Assembly: GCA_025266875.1 (NCBI GenBank)
Contig: JALLLT010000027.1
Coordinates: 434,001 to 498,000 of the forward strand
Direction: 5' to 3'
Length of the DNA stretch: 64,000 bases
Origin: Fennellomyces sp. T-0311
Lineage: Eukaryota; Mucoromycota; Mucoromycetes; Mucorales; Lichtheimiaceae
The position numbers and the translations under genes were made by a program. A model generated the notes under the pieces. The model was not told where the DNA came from and ran no database searches. It saw nothing but the letters and a program-made list of their open reading frames with translations. This document shows positions 1 to 11,045 of this stretch, one piece after another (position 1 is the first letter of the stretch; the number at the start of each line of letters is the position of its first letter).

Positions 1-223
1 GTGGCGTGGTTGTTGATGCTTTTCGTTTTATGGGGGCTTTGGATGTTTTCACGGGAGGTTTAGAGGTTGTGGAGGAACTGGACGATGCTTGTCGTATAGC
101 AGCTGCGCGAGCAGCTGTTGCTTTTGTCGTTGCCACGATCGGTGGTTTTGATTGCGATCGTTTTGTTTTATTCAATGTACTGGTGGACGATGCTGGACGT
201 TTTTTTGATTCTCCAATGGTCAT
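1..223 (-). CDS. N-terminal fragment of an unrecognised disordered, basic protein
   Basis: The minus strand is open from an ATG at 223 to the window edge, giving about 74 residues of an N-terminus. It starts M-T-I-G-E-S-K-K-R-P and is rich in Ser, Thr, Ala, Lys and Arg with short basic clusters, the composition of a disordered nuclear or cytoskeletal tail. No domain is visible, so I do not name it. It is head-to-head with SPT5, and the 463 bp between the two starts probably holds both promoters. The rest of the gene lies outside the window. It could be only the first exon. Confidence 0.45.
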   Translation of the reverse strand, partial: MTIGESKKRPASSTSTLNKTKRSQSKPPIVATTKATAARAAAIRQASSSSSTTSKPPVKTSKAPIKRKASTTTP

Positions 224-686
224 GGTGTCGGTGGTAGTACAATTAAAAGAAGACTCTGCGCTCGCGCACGCGTTTAGAAAAGCGCGAAATTGTTGGCTGC
301 TATATCCTTGAATTTAGATATATACATGCGAAAATCTCGTGCATATTTTTGTGCTTATGATATATCAAAGCCCATCTGCATGCATCCTGTTGCACTGCTA
401 ATCGAAACTGCCCTGTTTTGATCATTTTGCCATGCTACCGGATCAAATTTGGTGCCTTAAGCAGGAGATAGGGTCCAGCTTTCTATATGATAGCCAGTGC
501 GCCATTATTCAATGGAATTGATTGGTATAGTGTTACCATACAGACCCGGTAGCATCACCGCAGTTCCAAGTGTCATTGGTGCATGACATCCAGAGCGGCA
601 CAAGCTGGTTAGTAGTCACACTCACGACATCATTGTCGATTCAGCAGGTAGCAGCCTTGGTGCCTTCCTTTTCAACTGCAGCAGCC
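224..686. promoter_or_regulatory. Divergent intergenic region upstream of SPT5 and the partial minus-strand gene
   Basis: This gap separates two divergently read starts (ATG at 223 minus and at 687 plus). The frame leading into SPT5 stays open from 570 but contains no ATG before 687, so 687 is the first usable start. I see no convincing TATA box or repeat. The role as shared promoter is inferred from position only. Confidence 0.4.
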
Positions 687-3600
687 ATGAGAAATCCAAA
701 GACCTCAGCAATCGTTGAAGACATTGACGACGAAGACGTCCCGTACGATGAAGACGAGGAAGTGGACGACGACGTAGACGAAGACGAGGACGAAGACGAA
801 GAAGACGAAGACGATGATCCAGTACGTTTTGGCATCTTGTGCACCTGCTTCAACCTGTTGTGCTAATGATCCCTATTCATAACAGCGTCCCAGAAAACGC
901 GCAGCCAATCCATTCATTGATGAAATGGCTCTTGTCGATGAAGACGAAGAGGAAGAGGAAGAGGAGGAAGACTACGGACGTGAAGGTCAGTTTCTTGAAC
1001 AACAATTCTAGTGATCGACTCGCCAACATATAGCATGCAGATGGTTTCATTGATGAGGGGGCCGATGAAATCCCCTCTGAGGCCTCCATGCAAAGACGCC
1101 ATTTGGATCTTGATCGTCGGCGTCGTGAAATGGAGGGTATGGACGACGAGCAAGTGGCAGCGTTCTATGCACAAAAGTACGGTGGTCGACGACCTCAGAC
1201 GTTCAAGTCGTCTGAGGAGGTGCCGCAGCAACTGCTGTTGCCCAGTGTCAATGATCCCAATTTGTGGATGGTCAAGTGCAAGGTAATGAATAACGTGGGG
1301 GTACTTTGTTGGTCATTAACCATGGAAAACAGCCCGGAAAAGAAAGAGACATCGTCTTTGGTATGATGAAGCGCTATTTTGATCGGCAGTACAGCGACGT
1401 GCCTCTGGATACCTTCTCGGCTTTTGCGCGCGAGTCCTTGAAGGGCTATGTCTACATCGAAGCTCGACGGCTGGCGCATGTGCAACAGGTACGGTTGTCA
1501 CAACATTCATCGACTGCATCCAGTGTGTTCATTGTTTTGTTGTCAGGCCATCGCCAATATACCGCATGTCTATCAGACCACGCTGATGCTGGTACCCATC
1601 CAAGACATGATCGATTCCATCAACATTCAAAAGAAGGTGGCCGAAATCCCGGTGGGCGGATGGGTTCGCGTCACCCGAGGCACATACAGCGGTGATCTTG
1701 GCAAAGTGCTCGAGGTTGCCGATTCCCAAGACACAGCGCTTATCAAGCTGATTCCGCGTTTGGCGCTGGAGCCTCAAGAGGAAGATTATGACCGGAAGAG
1801 AAAGAAAGGTGCATCAGCACGACCTCCACAGCGCCTGTTCAATCCTGAGCGTCTTGGAAAACGACATATTTCAAGCTTACAAAAGAAAGGTCCGTACTGG
1901 GTGCTGGGCACCGACAGTTTCCGCGACGGCTATCTCGAAAAGAACATCAAGGTCACGTCGTTGCAGATCGAAGACGTCAGTCCATCACTTGAAGAAATCA
2001 CTCGTTTTATCGGAGAGTCTGGAGCATCGGGTGAAGACGGGGATCGCGCATTGGACTTATCGGCCGCGTCGCTGCAAGCCGTGAACGATGCACAGGCTTC
2101 GTCCTTATTACAACCCGGAGATACCGTTGAAGTTATCGAAGGTGACATGATCCATAGCGTTGGTACCATTGAGTCCGTCAACGACGCTTCGGTCAGTGTG
2201 TCCTTGGACATGGGAGGACTCACTAAGGCTGTCACACTGCCGGCAAAGCAGGTGCGGAAAAAGTTCAGCGAAGGTGACCACGTCAAAGTCATCCACGGTC
2301 TCCGCAAGGACGAGAGTGGCATGGTTGTCAAGGTGGACGGTAACGTGATCACCATGGTTTCAGACTCGTCGTTGGAAGAAGTCAAAGTGTTTGCCAAAGA
2401 TCTTCGCGTCGCCACGGAGGTTACACTTGGCAAAACCACCATGGGGAACTATGAATTGCACGATTTGGTCCAACTTGAGTATGTATCGTTGTTCTTCTTT
2501 AGCAGACACATGTGCTAATATCTTTTTTTTATTATTATTTTCAAAGTTTCCACACGGTTGGTGTGATTATTAAGGTGGACAAAAACTCGCTTAAAGTAAT
2601 GACGCAAGATGGCGACATTCGTACAATGGCCCCGCATCAAATCACAAACAAACGTGACAGCAAACGAGCCATCGCAACCGACGCTTCTGGCAACAGTATA
2701 TCCTCTGGCGACACCGTAATGGAAGTGCGCGGCGAACGACGGACATGCACAGTGTTACACATTTTTCGACATCTTGTCTTTTTGCATTCTCGCGAAAATA
2801 TGACCAACTATGGCGTGTGGGTTGAAAACACACGAGCGGTCGTAAGCATGGCACCAAAAGAGCGAAGTATTAAAGTAAGATTTATTTTGGTACGTTCTAA
2901 GCGGCTTTTTTTACCTAACACATATGAATTGCAGTCTCGAGATGGCATGCGACAACCTCAAAATGGGCCTGGTTTCCGTGGAGGACTCGATGGCAGAGGT
3001 CGCGGACGAGGAGGAGGTCGAGGAGGCTTCTTTGGACGTGGTCGGGGTGGCCGCGATAACTTAATATCCAAAACCGTTCGTGTCACGCAAGGTCCACACA
3101 AAGGTTACGTTGGCATTGTCAAAGACTCGACAGACACAATGGCAAGAGTCGAACTGCACACAAACTCAAAGATTATCAATGTCGACAAGGCCAAGCTGGT
3201 GCTTATCGGTATCAAGGGCGAGACAGTGGGTCCAGTGTTGGATGGCGAACGAGGAGGTTCAGATTCATTCAACTCGCGTCCTCCAATGACTCCAAAGCGT
3301 TATGGCGACGGTGCCATGACACCACGACACTACTCATCGGGTTCACAAACTCCTGCTTGGAGCATGAACTCGCGAACACCCAATCCTTATATATCCGATG
3401 GTTCCAAGACACCAGCATGGGACCTGGGCAGCAAGACACCAAACCCTCATGCATACGCGGATGGCTCCAAAACCCCGGCATGGGATTCGGGAAGCAAAAC
3501 ACCTTCATGGAAAGCAGAAACACCACGGTGGAATACTGCTGGCGGACGTACACCAGGTTTCAACGATTACGGCGGCAGCTCGCCTACTTGGAGTGGTGGC

Positions 3601-4444
3601 AATCGGTATGGCGACAGAGATGTTGCTCCCACACCCGCTGCTCACAATCTGGCACCAGCTACTCCAGCAGTAAGTCTCTTTTTTCATTACAAAAGCCATT
3701 TTTTTTATTAACATGGTTTGTTTACTAGGCTTCCTCAAATAACGTTGCGCCATCACCCGCACCTTTCCCACAAACGCCTGGCGCAAACTTCCCACAAACA
3801 CCATACGATAGTGCACCTACGCCTTACGATGGGGCACCTACTCCTGGTGCAAATCTGGCACCTGCTACACCTGCAGCTCTTAGCGCGCCTACACCAGCTG
3901 CACATATGCTTAGTGCTCCAACACCAGGTGGATACATACCGTCAACACCAGCCGGTTCAGCGCAGCCTCAAACTCCATTTAGACCGACTGGTGGTGATTA
4001 TGGCCATGTAGAAGAACAAGGCAAGTGTTACAAAATCTTGAGTTGTGCAATGTATTTACCGTTCTCTTAGCCGAAGACACATCTGACTGGCCTATTGAGG
4101 AGATCGAGGTCAAGGTGACCAAGTCGTCGGGTGGAGCCCAACTAGGTCAACTTGCATCGATCGTATCGGTAGATAGCACTGGACGGACATGTACGGTAAC
4201 AATGAATGATGGCGGTGCACGAGTGGACTTGCCATTCGATAGCATGGAGCCTGTGCGACCTAGCAAGAAGGACCCTGTCAAGGTTTTGCTTGGTCAACAT
4301 CGCGGTGGTATTGGTGCTTTGATTGGTGTCGATGGTCATGATGGTATTCTCAGACTCAAGGGACAAGGCACGGCGTTCAAGTTCGTCAGTATCAATGCTG
4401 TTGGCAAATACACCGGTACCGAAATAAGCAATGGCGTAGTATAA
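687..4444 (+). CDS. SPT5: Transcription elongation factor SPT5 (large DSIF subunit)
   Basis: SPT5 pairs with Spt4 to clamp RNA polymerase II and regulate pausing, processivity and capping. Nine exons: 687-821, 886-985, 1041-1282, 1333-1488, 1547-2478, 2547-2874, 2935-3669, 3729-4020, 4071-4444, giving 1,097 residues. In order: an acidic Asp/Glu N-terminus, an NGN domain (segment with KPGKERDIVFGMMKRY and its continuation to PVGGWVRVTRGTYSGDLG), several KOW modules (for example DTVEVIEGD, EGDHVKVIHG, HDLVQL..VGVIIKV), an RGG-rich stretch encoded near 2985-3060, a further KOW, a C-terminal repeat region with GSKTPAW-type units, and a last KOW at the end. The repeats resemble the TPAWNSGSK nonapeptides of fission yeast Spt5, whose Thr is phosphorylated by Cdk9. 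The last intron (4021-4070) has a GC donor. The domain order makes the identification very secure; single splice sites are less so. Confidence 0.95.
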
Positions 4445-5793
4445 GCTTCTATTCCCATTTAAAATAACAAAAAGCAATCCACTGTACTTTTTTTGCAAAC
4501 AGTGTTGATAGTTAGATAATCATGTTGGATGGCATACAAAGCAAAATATTGTTTCAAACACTTGGCAGCAATCAAACGTTGATCCCACGCAATAGATAGC
4601 ATACGTAAAAAAATACGTATCGCTTTTCTGCGAGGTAGTGCGGGGAGTGCATACTGAAGGAAAGATTAATGCAAGGGCCAACCAATTAAACAGAGGGTAC
4701 TATTTAAAAGCCCTTCTTCGCGATATATATGTCATCGTTAGAACTTCAAACATTTCGCTGCCCATTGAGTTTGGAAACTTTTTGCTCACAAGATTCTTGC
4801 GTTTACTTGGCGTTCACTAACAACATTACGTATCATGTTGCTTTGGATCCTCAATATCGGCTGGTATTTGAACCTCATTCTTAGAAAGGTTGGTATTGTT
4901 GATTGATCTCTTTCTAGTAAGTGCGCTGTATTTTAGTATGCTAATAGCTGTTGATCTGCAAACAACAGGTGTAAGGAAATTGGGAACGTCTGCCTGCTAC
5001 GCAACTGCATAGAAGCTAACAAAGTAACACTATCCACTAGTGCTATGTACGCAAGCTAAAATGGCCAACTGTTTACGCAGCTTACGAAAAGCGTACGTAA
5101 CAAAGTACAATGCTTACTAGCGACATATAGATTCAACAATATGATTTATCTCTAAACGATCGGTGAGTTTCGATATTTAACAACCAACAATTAATAGTCT
5201 CATTGTCACGTTGCGTCTTATCGGAGGAGGAGAGTTGAACAGCTAATGCTCCGTTAACTGTAATGAATATAGAAAGTTGTTTATGTAGACTTGTTGCATA
5301 TGACATCAGGTGCTCTCTTTATTTACAAACATAACTATATTTGTCGATATACTCGCATAACTATCTGTATATCATTAAAGCGATGCCACTCCCGTTTCAT
5401 CCGTTGGCGAATCGGTATTTTTCGTAACCAAATCCAAGAACGGCTTCTCTATTGCAAAAGTCGGGGTGGCGGTAATAAAAATTGTGTTTCACCGACTACT
5501 GACCAAAGTTCCGGGTGCCTAGGTGCATTTAAGCATAAACAGGTGGCTGGATTAGGCGTTAAGTCAAGGCCCTCAACAATTAATGGCTTACTAGTTCTTG
5601 CTTGTTGAAAGCAAGTATTAGTGCAGATGAAAAGGTTTACACAAGCCTGTTAACTCACCAAAAATACATCCACAGGTATTTTGATTCGTACTGCAAGGCA
5701 TCACAGTGCCGTCACACACTGTTTAAAGTTCAAGGAGGGAAGGAGAAGAACATTGCACCTTGTTAAATTCAACGACAATTTGCAATACACATC
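4445..5793. other. Intergenic gap after SPT5, no gene seen
   Basis: AT-rich sequence between the SPT5 stop and the CENP-B-type gene. The longest frame (about 5291-5608) has no domain, biased composition or splice pattern that would support a gene. It presumably carries the SPT5 3' UTR and the promoter of the next gene. Confidence 0.5.
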
Positions 5794-6336
5794 ATGGTGG
5801 CCACCCGGAGAAAGCATGTTCAACTGAGCAACAGACAGCGTTACGAAATATACAATCACTACCAACAACAATCTAAGAAAGAAAAACGAATGACGTATGA
5901 CGCATTGATTAAATGGGCCGTGAACCAATTCAAACTTGAACGAAAGCCGAACAAATCAACAATGTCCAGAATAATCGCAAGAATTGACCACGAACGAAAG
6001 AATGGAGGGCCGGAGCGAAAGCAAGACGGGTGTCGTATCCAAAGAGGACGATTCCCAGTAACTATTAATAGCAATGCTTACGGGGGAAAAAACTCACAAT
6101 ATTCATCATTCTTATAGGAAATCGAGGAAGCCGTGTTGGAGTGGATGGATGTTTCTGAAAGTCAACTTATACCGGTTACATGGACAATGATCCTTGCAAA
6201 GGCGACAAATATCGCTGAGCGACGCGGAATTGATTTCAAAGGCTCAAATGGATGGATGGATCGCTTTGTCGCCCGCCATGACTTGAAGAAACGTCTTACC
6301 CATAGCAAGGACGCTGCAAAGTCTCAGAAAACATGA
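5794..6336 (+). CDS. Small CENP-B/Tc5-type helix-turn-helix protein without a transposase catalytic domain
   Basis: Two exons, 5794-6057 and 6118-6336, are joined by a 60-bp GT-AG intron and give 160 residues. The first half reads like the CENP-B/Pogo N-terminal HTH (LSNRQRYEIYNHYQQ, then a segment ending in NKSTMSRIIARI). The second half matches the CENP-B-type second HTH (GIDFKGSNGWMDRFVARHDL). These modules bind DNA in Pogo/Tigger/Tc5 transposases and in centromere protein B. Here the protein stops right after the DNA-binding part, and no DDE nuclease follows downstream. It could be a domesticated DNA-binding protein, a truncated transposase, or the accessory protein of an element. The clean intron and open frames favour a gene that is still, or was recently, expressed. 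Confidence 0.65.
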
Positions 6337-6975
6337 GGACTAGTAGCTACCATCCTACTTTCCATCTACATACGCTCAGGCAATAGTATACCAATTTAAA
6401 ACATGCCTCTCATAAATGTTCGTTATAAAAAAAGTAAACAAAGGCGGATGTTGATCAGCAACTCTTTCGCTGAAGCACCAAGTAAGGTACTGCTCAAGCA
6501 TTAAATTTTGAAAACCACCTTTTCCATTATTATGTGTATCCGGTATAACACTGGCAATGCTGAGCTTTGGGTTACTTGTTTCGTAAAAGTGCGTCAATGC
6601 GAAATTTGACATGAATGAGTTGAACAAGAAATCCTAATATTAAGTCCACTGGGTTGGACATATCGTTACCAGGATACGAAAGCGCTTGCTTAATGTCTAT
6701 CATTACTTTGTATATGCACTATGTAAGTGAATGTTTCGGATATATAATCATGGCCGACAGATTATTATGGAGCCTTCTGCCACCTTTTTTGTTCATGGTT
6801 CTACAAAACGTGCCTAAAACTTGATTGCTTCAAAGGCTTTGCCATGACGAAAGAAAGTACCTTTAGTCAAATAATACACCAACTGAGATTTGTAGATGAG
6901 GGCTATTCCAGATTGCGTTTGCGAAGGTATGATGAGCATAATGATATGCCTGAATGGCCGCTGTAGAAGAAGCAT
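6337..6975. other. Gap between HTH gene and MITE, no gene seen
   Basis: AT-rich, many stops on both strands. No DDE-transposase coding stretch is visible here, which is why the upstream HTH gene is treated as stand-alone. Confidence 0.5.
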
Positions 6976-6977
6976 TA

Positions 6978-7060
6978 GGGGGTTTCAAACTCGATTTGCT
7001 AGTTAGAAATTTTGCTAGATAGCCCCGCTCCAACTAGCAAATCATATCTAGCTTCTCTGG
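6978..7060 (+). repeat. Left terminal inverted repeat of the MITE
   Basis: Matches the complement of 7339-7421 over its full length with one visible mismatch. Ends with the outermost five G residues and is preceded by TA. Confidence 0.85.
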
Positions 7061-7137
7061 AGGTGCTAGCTGGAACAACTTGCAACCCCACTCATCTAGC
7101 ACATTTTTACTTTTTAACTACATTTTATAAAATCATC

Positions 7138-7365
7138 ATGCCAAAGCTTTCAGAACGCAAGCGAACACTATTACAAGTGGAAGATGCAATTAAATTCTCC
7201 ATGGCGCGTGAACATACTATGGAAATCGGTTCAAAGGAACAGATTGAGGAAAGGGAGCGCATTCGTGATCTTTGTAGAATTATGTCCGGGATTCACGCGT
7301 ATCGTTACTTGAATCCATCCACACGCATTCCCAAACTCACAGAGAAGCTAGATAGGATTTGCTAG
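7138..7365 (+). pseudogene. Truncated transposase N-terminus inside the MITE
   Basis: A 75-residue frame starts at an ATG inside the element and ends within the right inverted repeat. The N-terminal half is basic and helical (MPKLSERKRTLLQVEDAI). The later segment RYLNPSTRIPK resembles the N-terminal region of HARBI1-like DDE endonucleases, although that match is from memory of the family and weak. It seems to be the leftover start of a transposase after internal deletion. I do not think it makes a working enzyme. Confidence 0.4.
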
Positions 7366-7421
7366 TTGGAGCGGGGCTATCTAGCAAAATTTCTAACTAG
7401 CAAATCGAGTTTGAAACCCCC
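7339..7421 (-). repeat. Right terminal inverted repeat of the MITE
   Basis: Complement of 6978-7060 with one mismatch. Followed by TA. Confidence 0.85.
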
Positions 7422-7423
7422 TA

Positions 7424-8433
7424 TTGAGTCAGAAAAAGGATATTTGAAAGAATGTTAGGAGGACATTACATATTTCTATATTCACAAAATTGCCTATAAC
7501 TTGATGCTTTTTCCGCTACTAAAAGAAACGTGGTCAATCCATATAACATACTGGTGATGAGAAAGGGTACAATCCTTGGGAACACAGTTATGTTAGTGGA
7601 AAAGGAACTAATAGTATTGGACTGTTACCTGAGCTTTTGAACGGGCCAGTGGAAGAAAATGGGAAAAGAAACAGCAATAATAATTTGCAGCAGAAGCCAG
7701 AGTATACGCAAAAGCAAATGCAACTGTGTAAATTGCTGGTAATAAAAAGCCTTACCCATCTGGTCCCTTCACTTCTTTTTATAACTCTTTTATCCAAGTC
7801 AAACGTAGAGTTATTTGTAGTTTTGCCAGTATTAGCTGCTTACAAGTAATACTATAGATGCCTCGCTCTTCAGCTCCCAAAATCACTCAATTCATCTGCC
7901 ATACTGCGGATGAAGTGCATTCTCAGAATAGTTTGCTGCTCCTGTATCTCGTCTGGTATTTATAGGGGCGTAATCTCACTGGGAGCGGCGGCCATATCAT
8001 CGGGCAAATCGCAAGAAGACCATAAGAGTTTAGTGAATGAGTATATAGAAATAGTGTTTTGACTGAAGTATTTATATAGTATTCTGAACGTTGCTTACGT
8101 GAGTACCAGAAGTATACTGCCGAGCTTTTGGTATATCCAAGCAAAGGTGCCTGATTGGGGCAATCATCAGAGGCACTTAGCTCTTAGATTTTATTATACT
8201 TCTTGCTTATTCACCTATAGGCAATGGGCCTTATGTGAACACTTGATGGATATCGTCATCCAAAGGATTCACACCCGGGCCAATTGGAGTGGCGATATGT
8301 TGATGTCAATGTTGGCATACGGTAGTGATTGACTGGATAGCTCATGAATAAACAATCGCCCCCGTCCCCCAATGGGCTAACCTTTTCTGTGGGCATAAAA
8401 CATATTGAGGCACATCTTTTTGGTTTAAGCCAG
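7424..8433. other. AT-rich gap, no supported gene
   Basis: Short frames only, none with a recognisable domain or spliced continuity. Ends at a 16-bp tandem array. Confidence 0.45.
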
Positions 8434-8593
8434 CTTCTTTTTATTTAAACTTCTTTTTATGTAAACTTCTTTTTATGTAAACTTCTTTTTATGTAAACTT
8501 CTTTTTATGTAAACTTCTTTTTATGTAAACTTCTTTTTATGTAAACTTCTTTTTATGTAAACTTCTTTTTATGTAAACTTCTTTTTGTGTAAA
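8434..8593 (+). repeat. Tandem array of ten 16-bp units
   Basis: The unit CTTCTTTTTATGTAAA is repeated ten times without a break over exactly 160 bp. The first copy carries ATTTAAA and the last GTGTAAA in place of ATGTAAA; the eight inner copies look identical. The array abuts the 3' end of a decayed TNP2 transposase fragment on the minus strand. Confidence 0.95.
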
Positions 8594-9129
8594 GGATAAG
8601 CGTGATCGTCGCCACCACTTCGATCAAGTTGCTGACAAGTACCCCTTGGCCGGTCTGATTTTCTACATCGTCCAGCAGTATAGCAGGATTCTGCGTACGA
8701 TAAAACGCCAACAAGCAACGGTAATCATCGAGCGTCATGCGAGAAGAGGGTTTGACTTTCAATGGATAGGCATCCGGTGGCAGTAGCTCGCTTCCCTTCA
8801 CACTACCAATGGCATCGGTATCTGTGGAAAGCGCGTAGAACGTGTGGATATCGAAGTTCAGTGGCAATTCGGCAATAGTATCCTGGATCGGCTGGATCCT
8901 ATCCATAAAGCGGTTCAAAAACCGAAGATACGCAGGAGCGGCACCAAAACGAGTCGCGAACGAATTCACAAAGTCGCGAACACCTGTCTTTTCCTGAAAC
9001 TTCCTCATGAACGTGGCCTCGAACGGATCCTTCTGGTTGGTGTCGATGTCTTTCAGGTAGCCATTGTACCTCTCGAAGCTGAACAACCACCGGCCGTACA
9101 GAGAGGAGAAGTCCGCGATTAATATCCAT
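8553..9129 (-). pseudogene. C-terminal fragment of a TNP2-like (CACTA) transposase
   Basis: The minus strand stays open from about 9129 to 8553. It begins near SLYGRWLFSFERYNGYLKD, the motif that follows the NMHLHLHL segment in fungal TNP2-like transposases, and continues KDPFEATFMRKFQ. The last residues run into the 16-bp tandem array, so the end is not native. There is no N-terminal or catalytic part beside it and no in-frame start. I read it as a dead remnant of the same family as the intact element at 21.7-27.3 kb. Orientation and order would also fit it being the C-terminal part of the fragment at 12.2-13.1 kb, split by later insertions. Confidence 0.6.
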
Positions 9130-11045
9130 TATGTATGTCATGTTGGGGTGTTGTTGAGGACGGGTGATGTCTATCGTTATGAAGCTGGTGCGTAACGGAT
9201 AATGTTAAGCTAAGTGATAGCTGTTGACACGCGTTTATGATAACGTCTATTACAATATGCTGGATATGGAAGATGTGTCTGCATGAGTGAGTTTTACCAA
9301 AAAGGAGAGTGGGAGATAACCGTTCAGAGATAATGATCAGTGGTTATGTTAAAGTTGGATATAACAACCGACAAAATCGCTGCTTGAATCAAGCTAAAAA
9401 AAATCTATCATCCATGATTGCAAGATTTTTCTTAGTCCTTGTTTATATACACTGTCATTACGACATCAACAACCGTACAGTTATCGATTGTCCTATGTGC
9501 TCTTATGTGCAATCTTGATCCGACTTTATCGATACATGCACGGCAACTCTGTTAACTAAGGCTCAGTATGATTTTCGGACTCATTGACATTAGGAGGCAA
9601 GGTCATTGGAGACTCGACGAGAATATGGATCTTTGGGCTATTAGACAAAAGTATTCATCTTCTCCATCCTGACTCATCATTATTATAAATAGAGAGTAGC
9701 TCTCCTCAATAAAACATTATCTTATTTCTGGTCTCGTCATTTCAAAGCCTTTCCTCGCTAAGGCATACCATTTTTTTTTTTTGACGAAGTCCTTCGGACT
9801 CTTCATTTGTTTTACTTTTACTCTTGACCTTTTAGATGGAGTTTTACGGACTCTTCCTTGGAGCTCTGCTACTATTATTGGATGACTTCCTAAGGAAATC
9901 TGCCGTACACGTCTATACTACTATATTTTACTCACTCTTGTCTTTTATAACTCTAGTCTTTCCTGATCGCTGGTTCAGCCACCAGTTACTTTCTTTATCC
10001 ATTTGTTTGGATTTCTCTATACCGATCCATCTGCGCCGATATCCAAGACTCAGACTCTTCTGCAAGCAAGGTCGTGCAAATGAGCCCCAGACTGCCATCA
10101 CCATGACAATGGTACGCATTCGTTTGGAAGGTGTAAGACTGTTAGGTTGCTTCATACAAGTGACTTCAGTAAGGTTGATAAGCCTGAATTCGTTGTCGTC
10201 AGTATCGCCTTCAGTCAGTTTGGGACATTAGTTGTTGGTTACAGGCAAACGATGTCATGAGCATTACTGTCTAGTTTCGTCAGAGACAAACCTGCAGCTC
10301 ACTACAATCTCGCTCTGCCAAGATTAGGCAACATACGCCACTTCGTCTCCAGTACCTACTCCGCTACACCAGTTTCTATACCTTGTTATAAGGGAAAACC
10401 GGTCGGAAAGTAAGTCACGTAGGCTTCTGCCTTACAGAAGGGAAATTATCTAAGAAGATAAAGTTAGTAGTAAAAAGAGGTTATACCTATATGAAGGTTG
10501 TCGAAAGGAAGGCTTAAAGTCTGTTGACTGGTAAAGAGAGAGCTAAAGCTCACGGTAGTTTCTTGTAGTTATATGAGAAGAGTCTTAAGAGTATAGCTTA
10601 TTTTATTGATCACTTAGATTCAATGTGACAAGTCTTGACAATTCTGTCTTAACAAGGCTAGCTAATCCTACTCTTTATATATCTTTTTCGTTCGTTACTT
10701 ATGCAGGCTGTACGTTAGGTGCATAGCACGACTGTCTGCTTCATGCTCATGTATGTTGTGCACAGGGTGCTTAATCCAAAAATAGGCACGCCACATGCTC
10801 ACCATTTTCGCTGTAACATGCCCCCGATAAGAGATAAAGATGTGTCCGCACATCGAGACTATGCAAACGAGAGTAATTTGAACAAGCTTTGCTGTTGGTT
10901 AAAATGTAGGTACTGCTAGGAACTGCGAAAAAGGTGTACTGCTAAGATATAGGTTCGTTGTGAAGGTTGGAATTGAAAAAAGAGAATAAGTTTTGTTGTA
11001 TCAACACTATTTTGCTAGGTAGTTTGTATGACGAGTAGTTAAGGA
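9130..11045. other. Gene-poor stretch between transposase remnants
   Basis: No supported gene. Around 9685-9715 there is a TATAAATA-like box followed by AATAAA, which could be part of an old LTR or simply AT-rich sequence. I could not find a matching second copy, so no LTR is claimed. Confidence 0.4.

Larger units (their letters stand above)
6978..7421. mobile_element. MITE-like element with about 83-85-bp inverted repeats and TA flanks
   Basis: A 444-bp unit begins GGGGGTTTCAAACTCG and ends with its exact complement. The inverted repeat runs about 83 bp (6978-7060 against 7339-7421), with one mismatch seen (CATATC against CCTATC). TA lies directly outside each end (6976-6977 and 7422-7423), consistent with a 2-bp target duplication of the Tc1/mariner or Pogo type. 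The interior holds a short frame that looks like the N-terminus of a transposase running straight into the right repeat. This is what an internally deleted non-autonomous copy should look like. The superfamily is inferred from the TA flanks only. Confidence 0.85.

Noticed and set aside
641..853. Minus-strand Ser-rich open frame
   Set aside because: Shadow of the acidic GA-rich SPT5 N-terminus; the complement of Asp/Glu codons reads as Ser.
9640..9790. Possible LTR (TATAAATA then AATAAA, T-rich tail)
   Set aside because: No matching second copy, TG..CA borders or target duplication found by eye.
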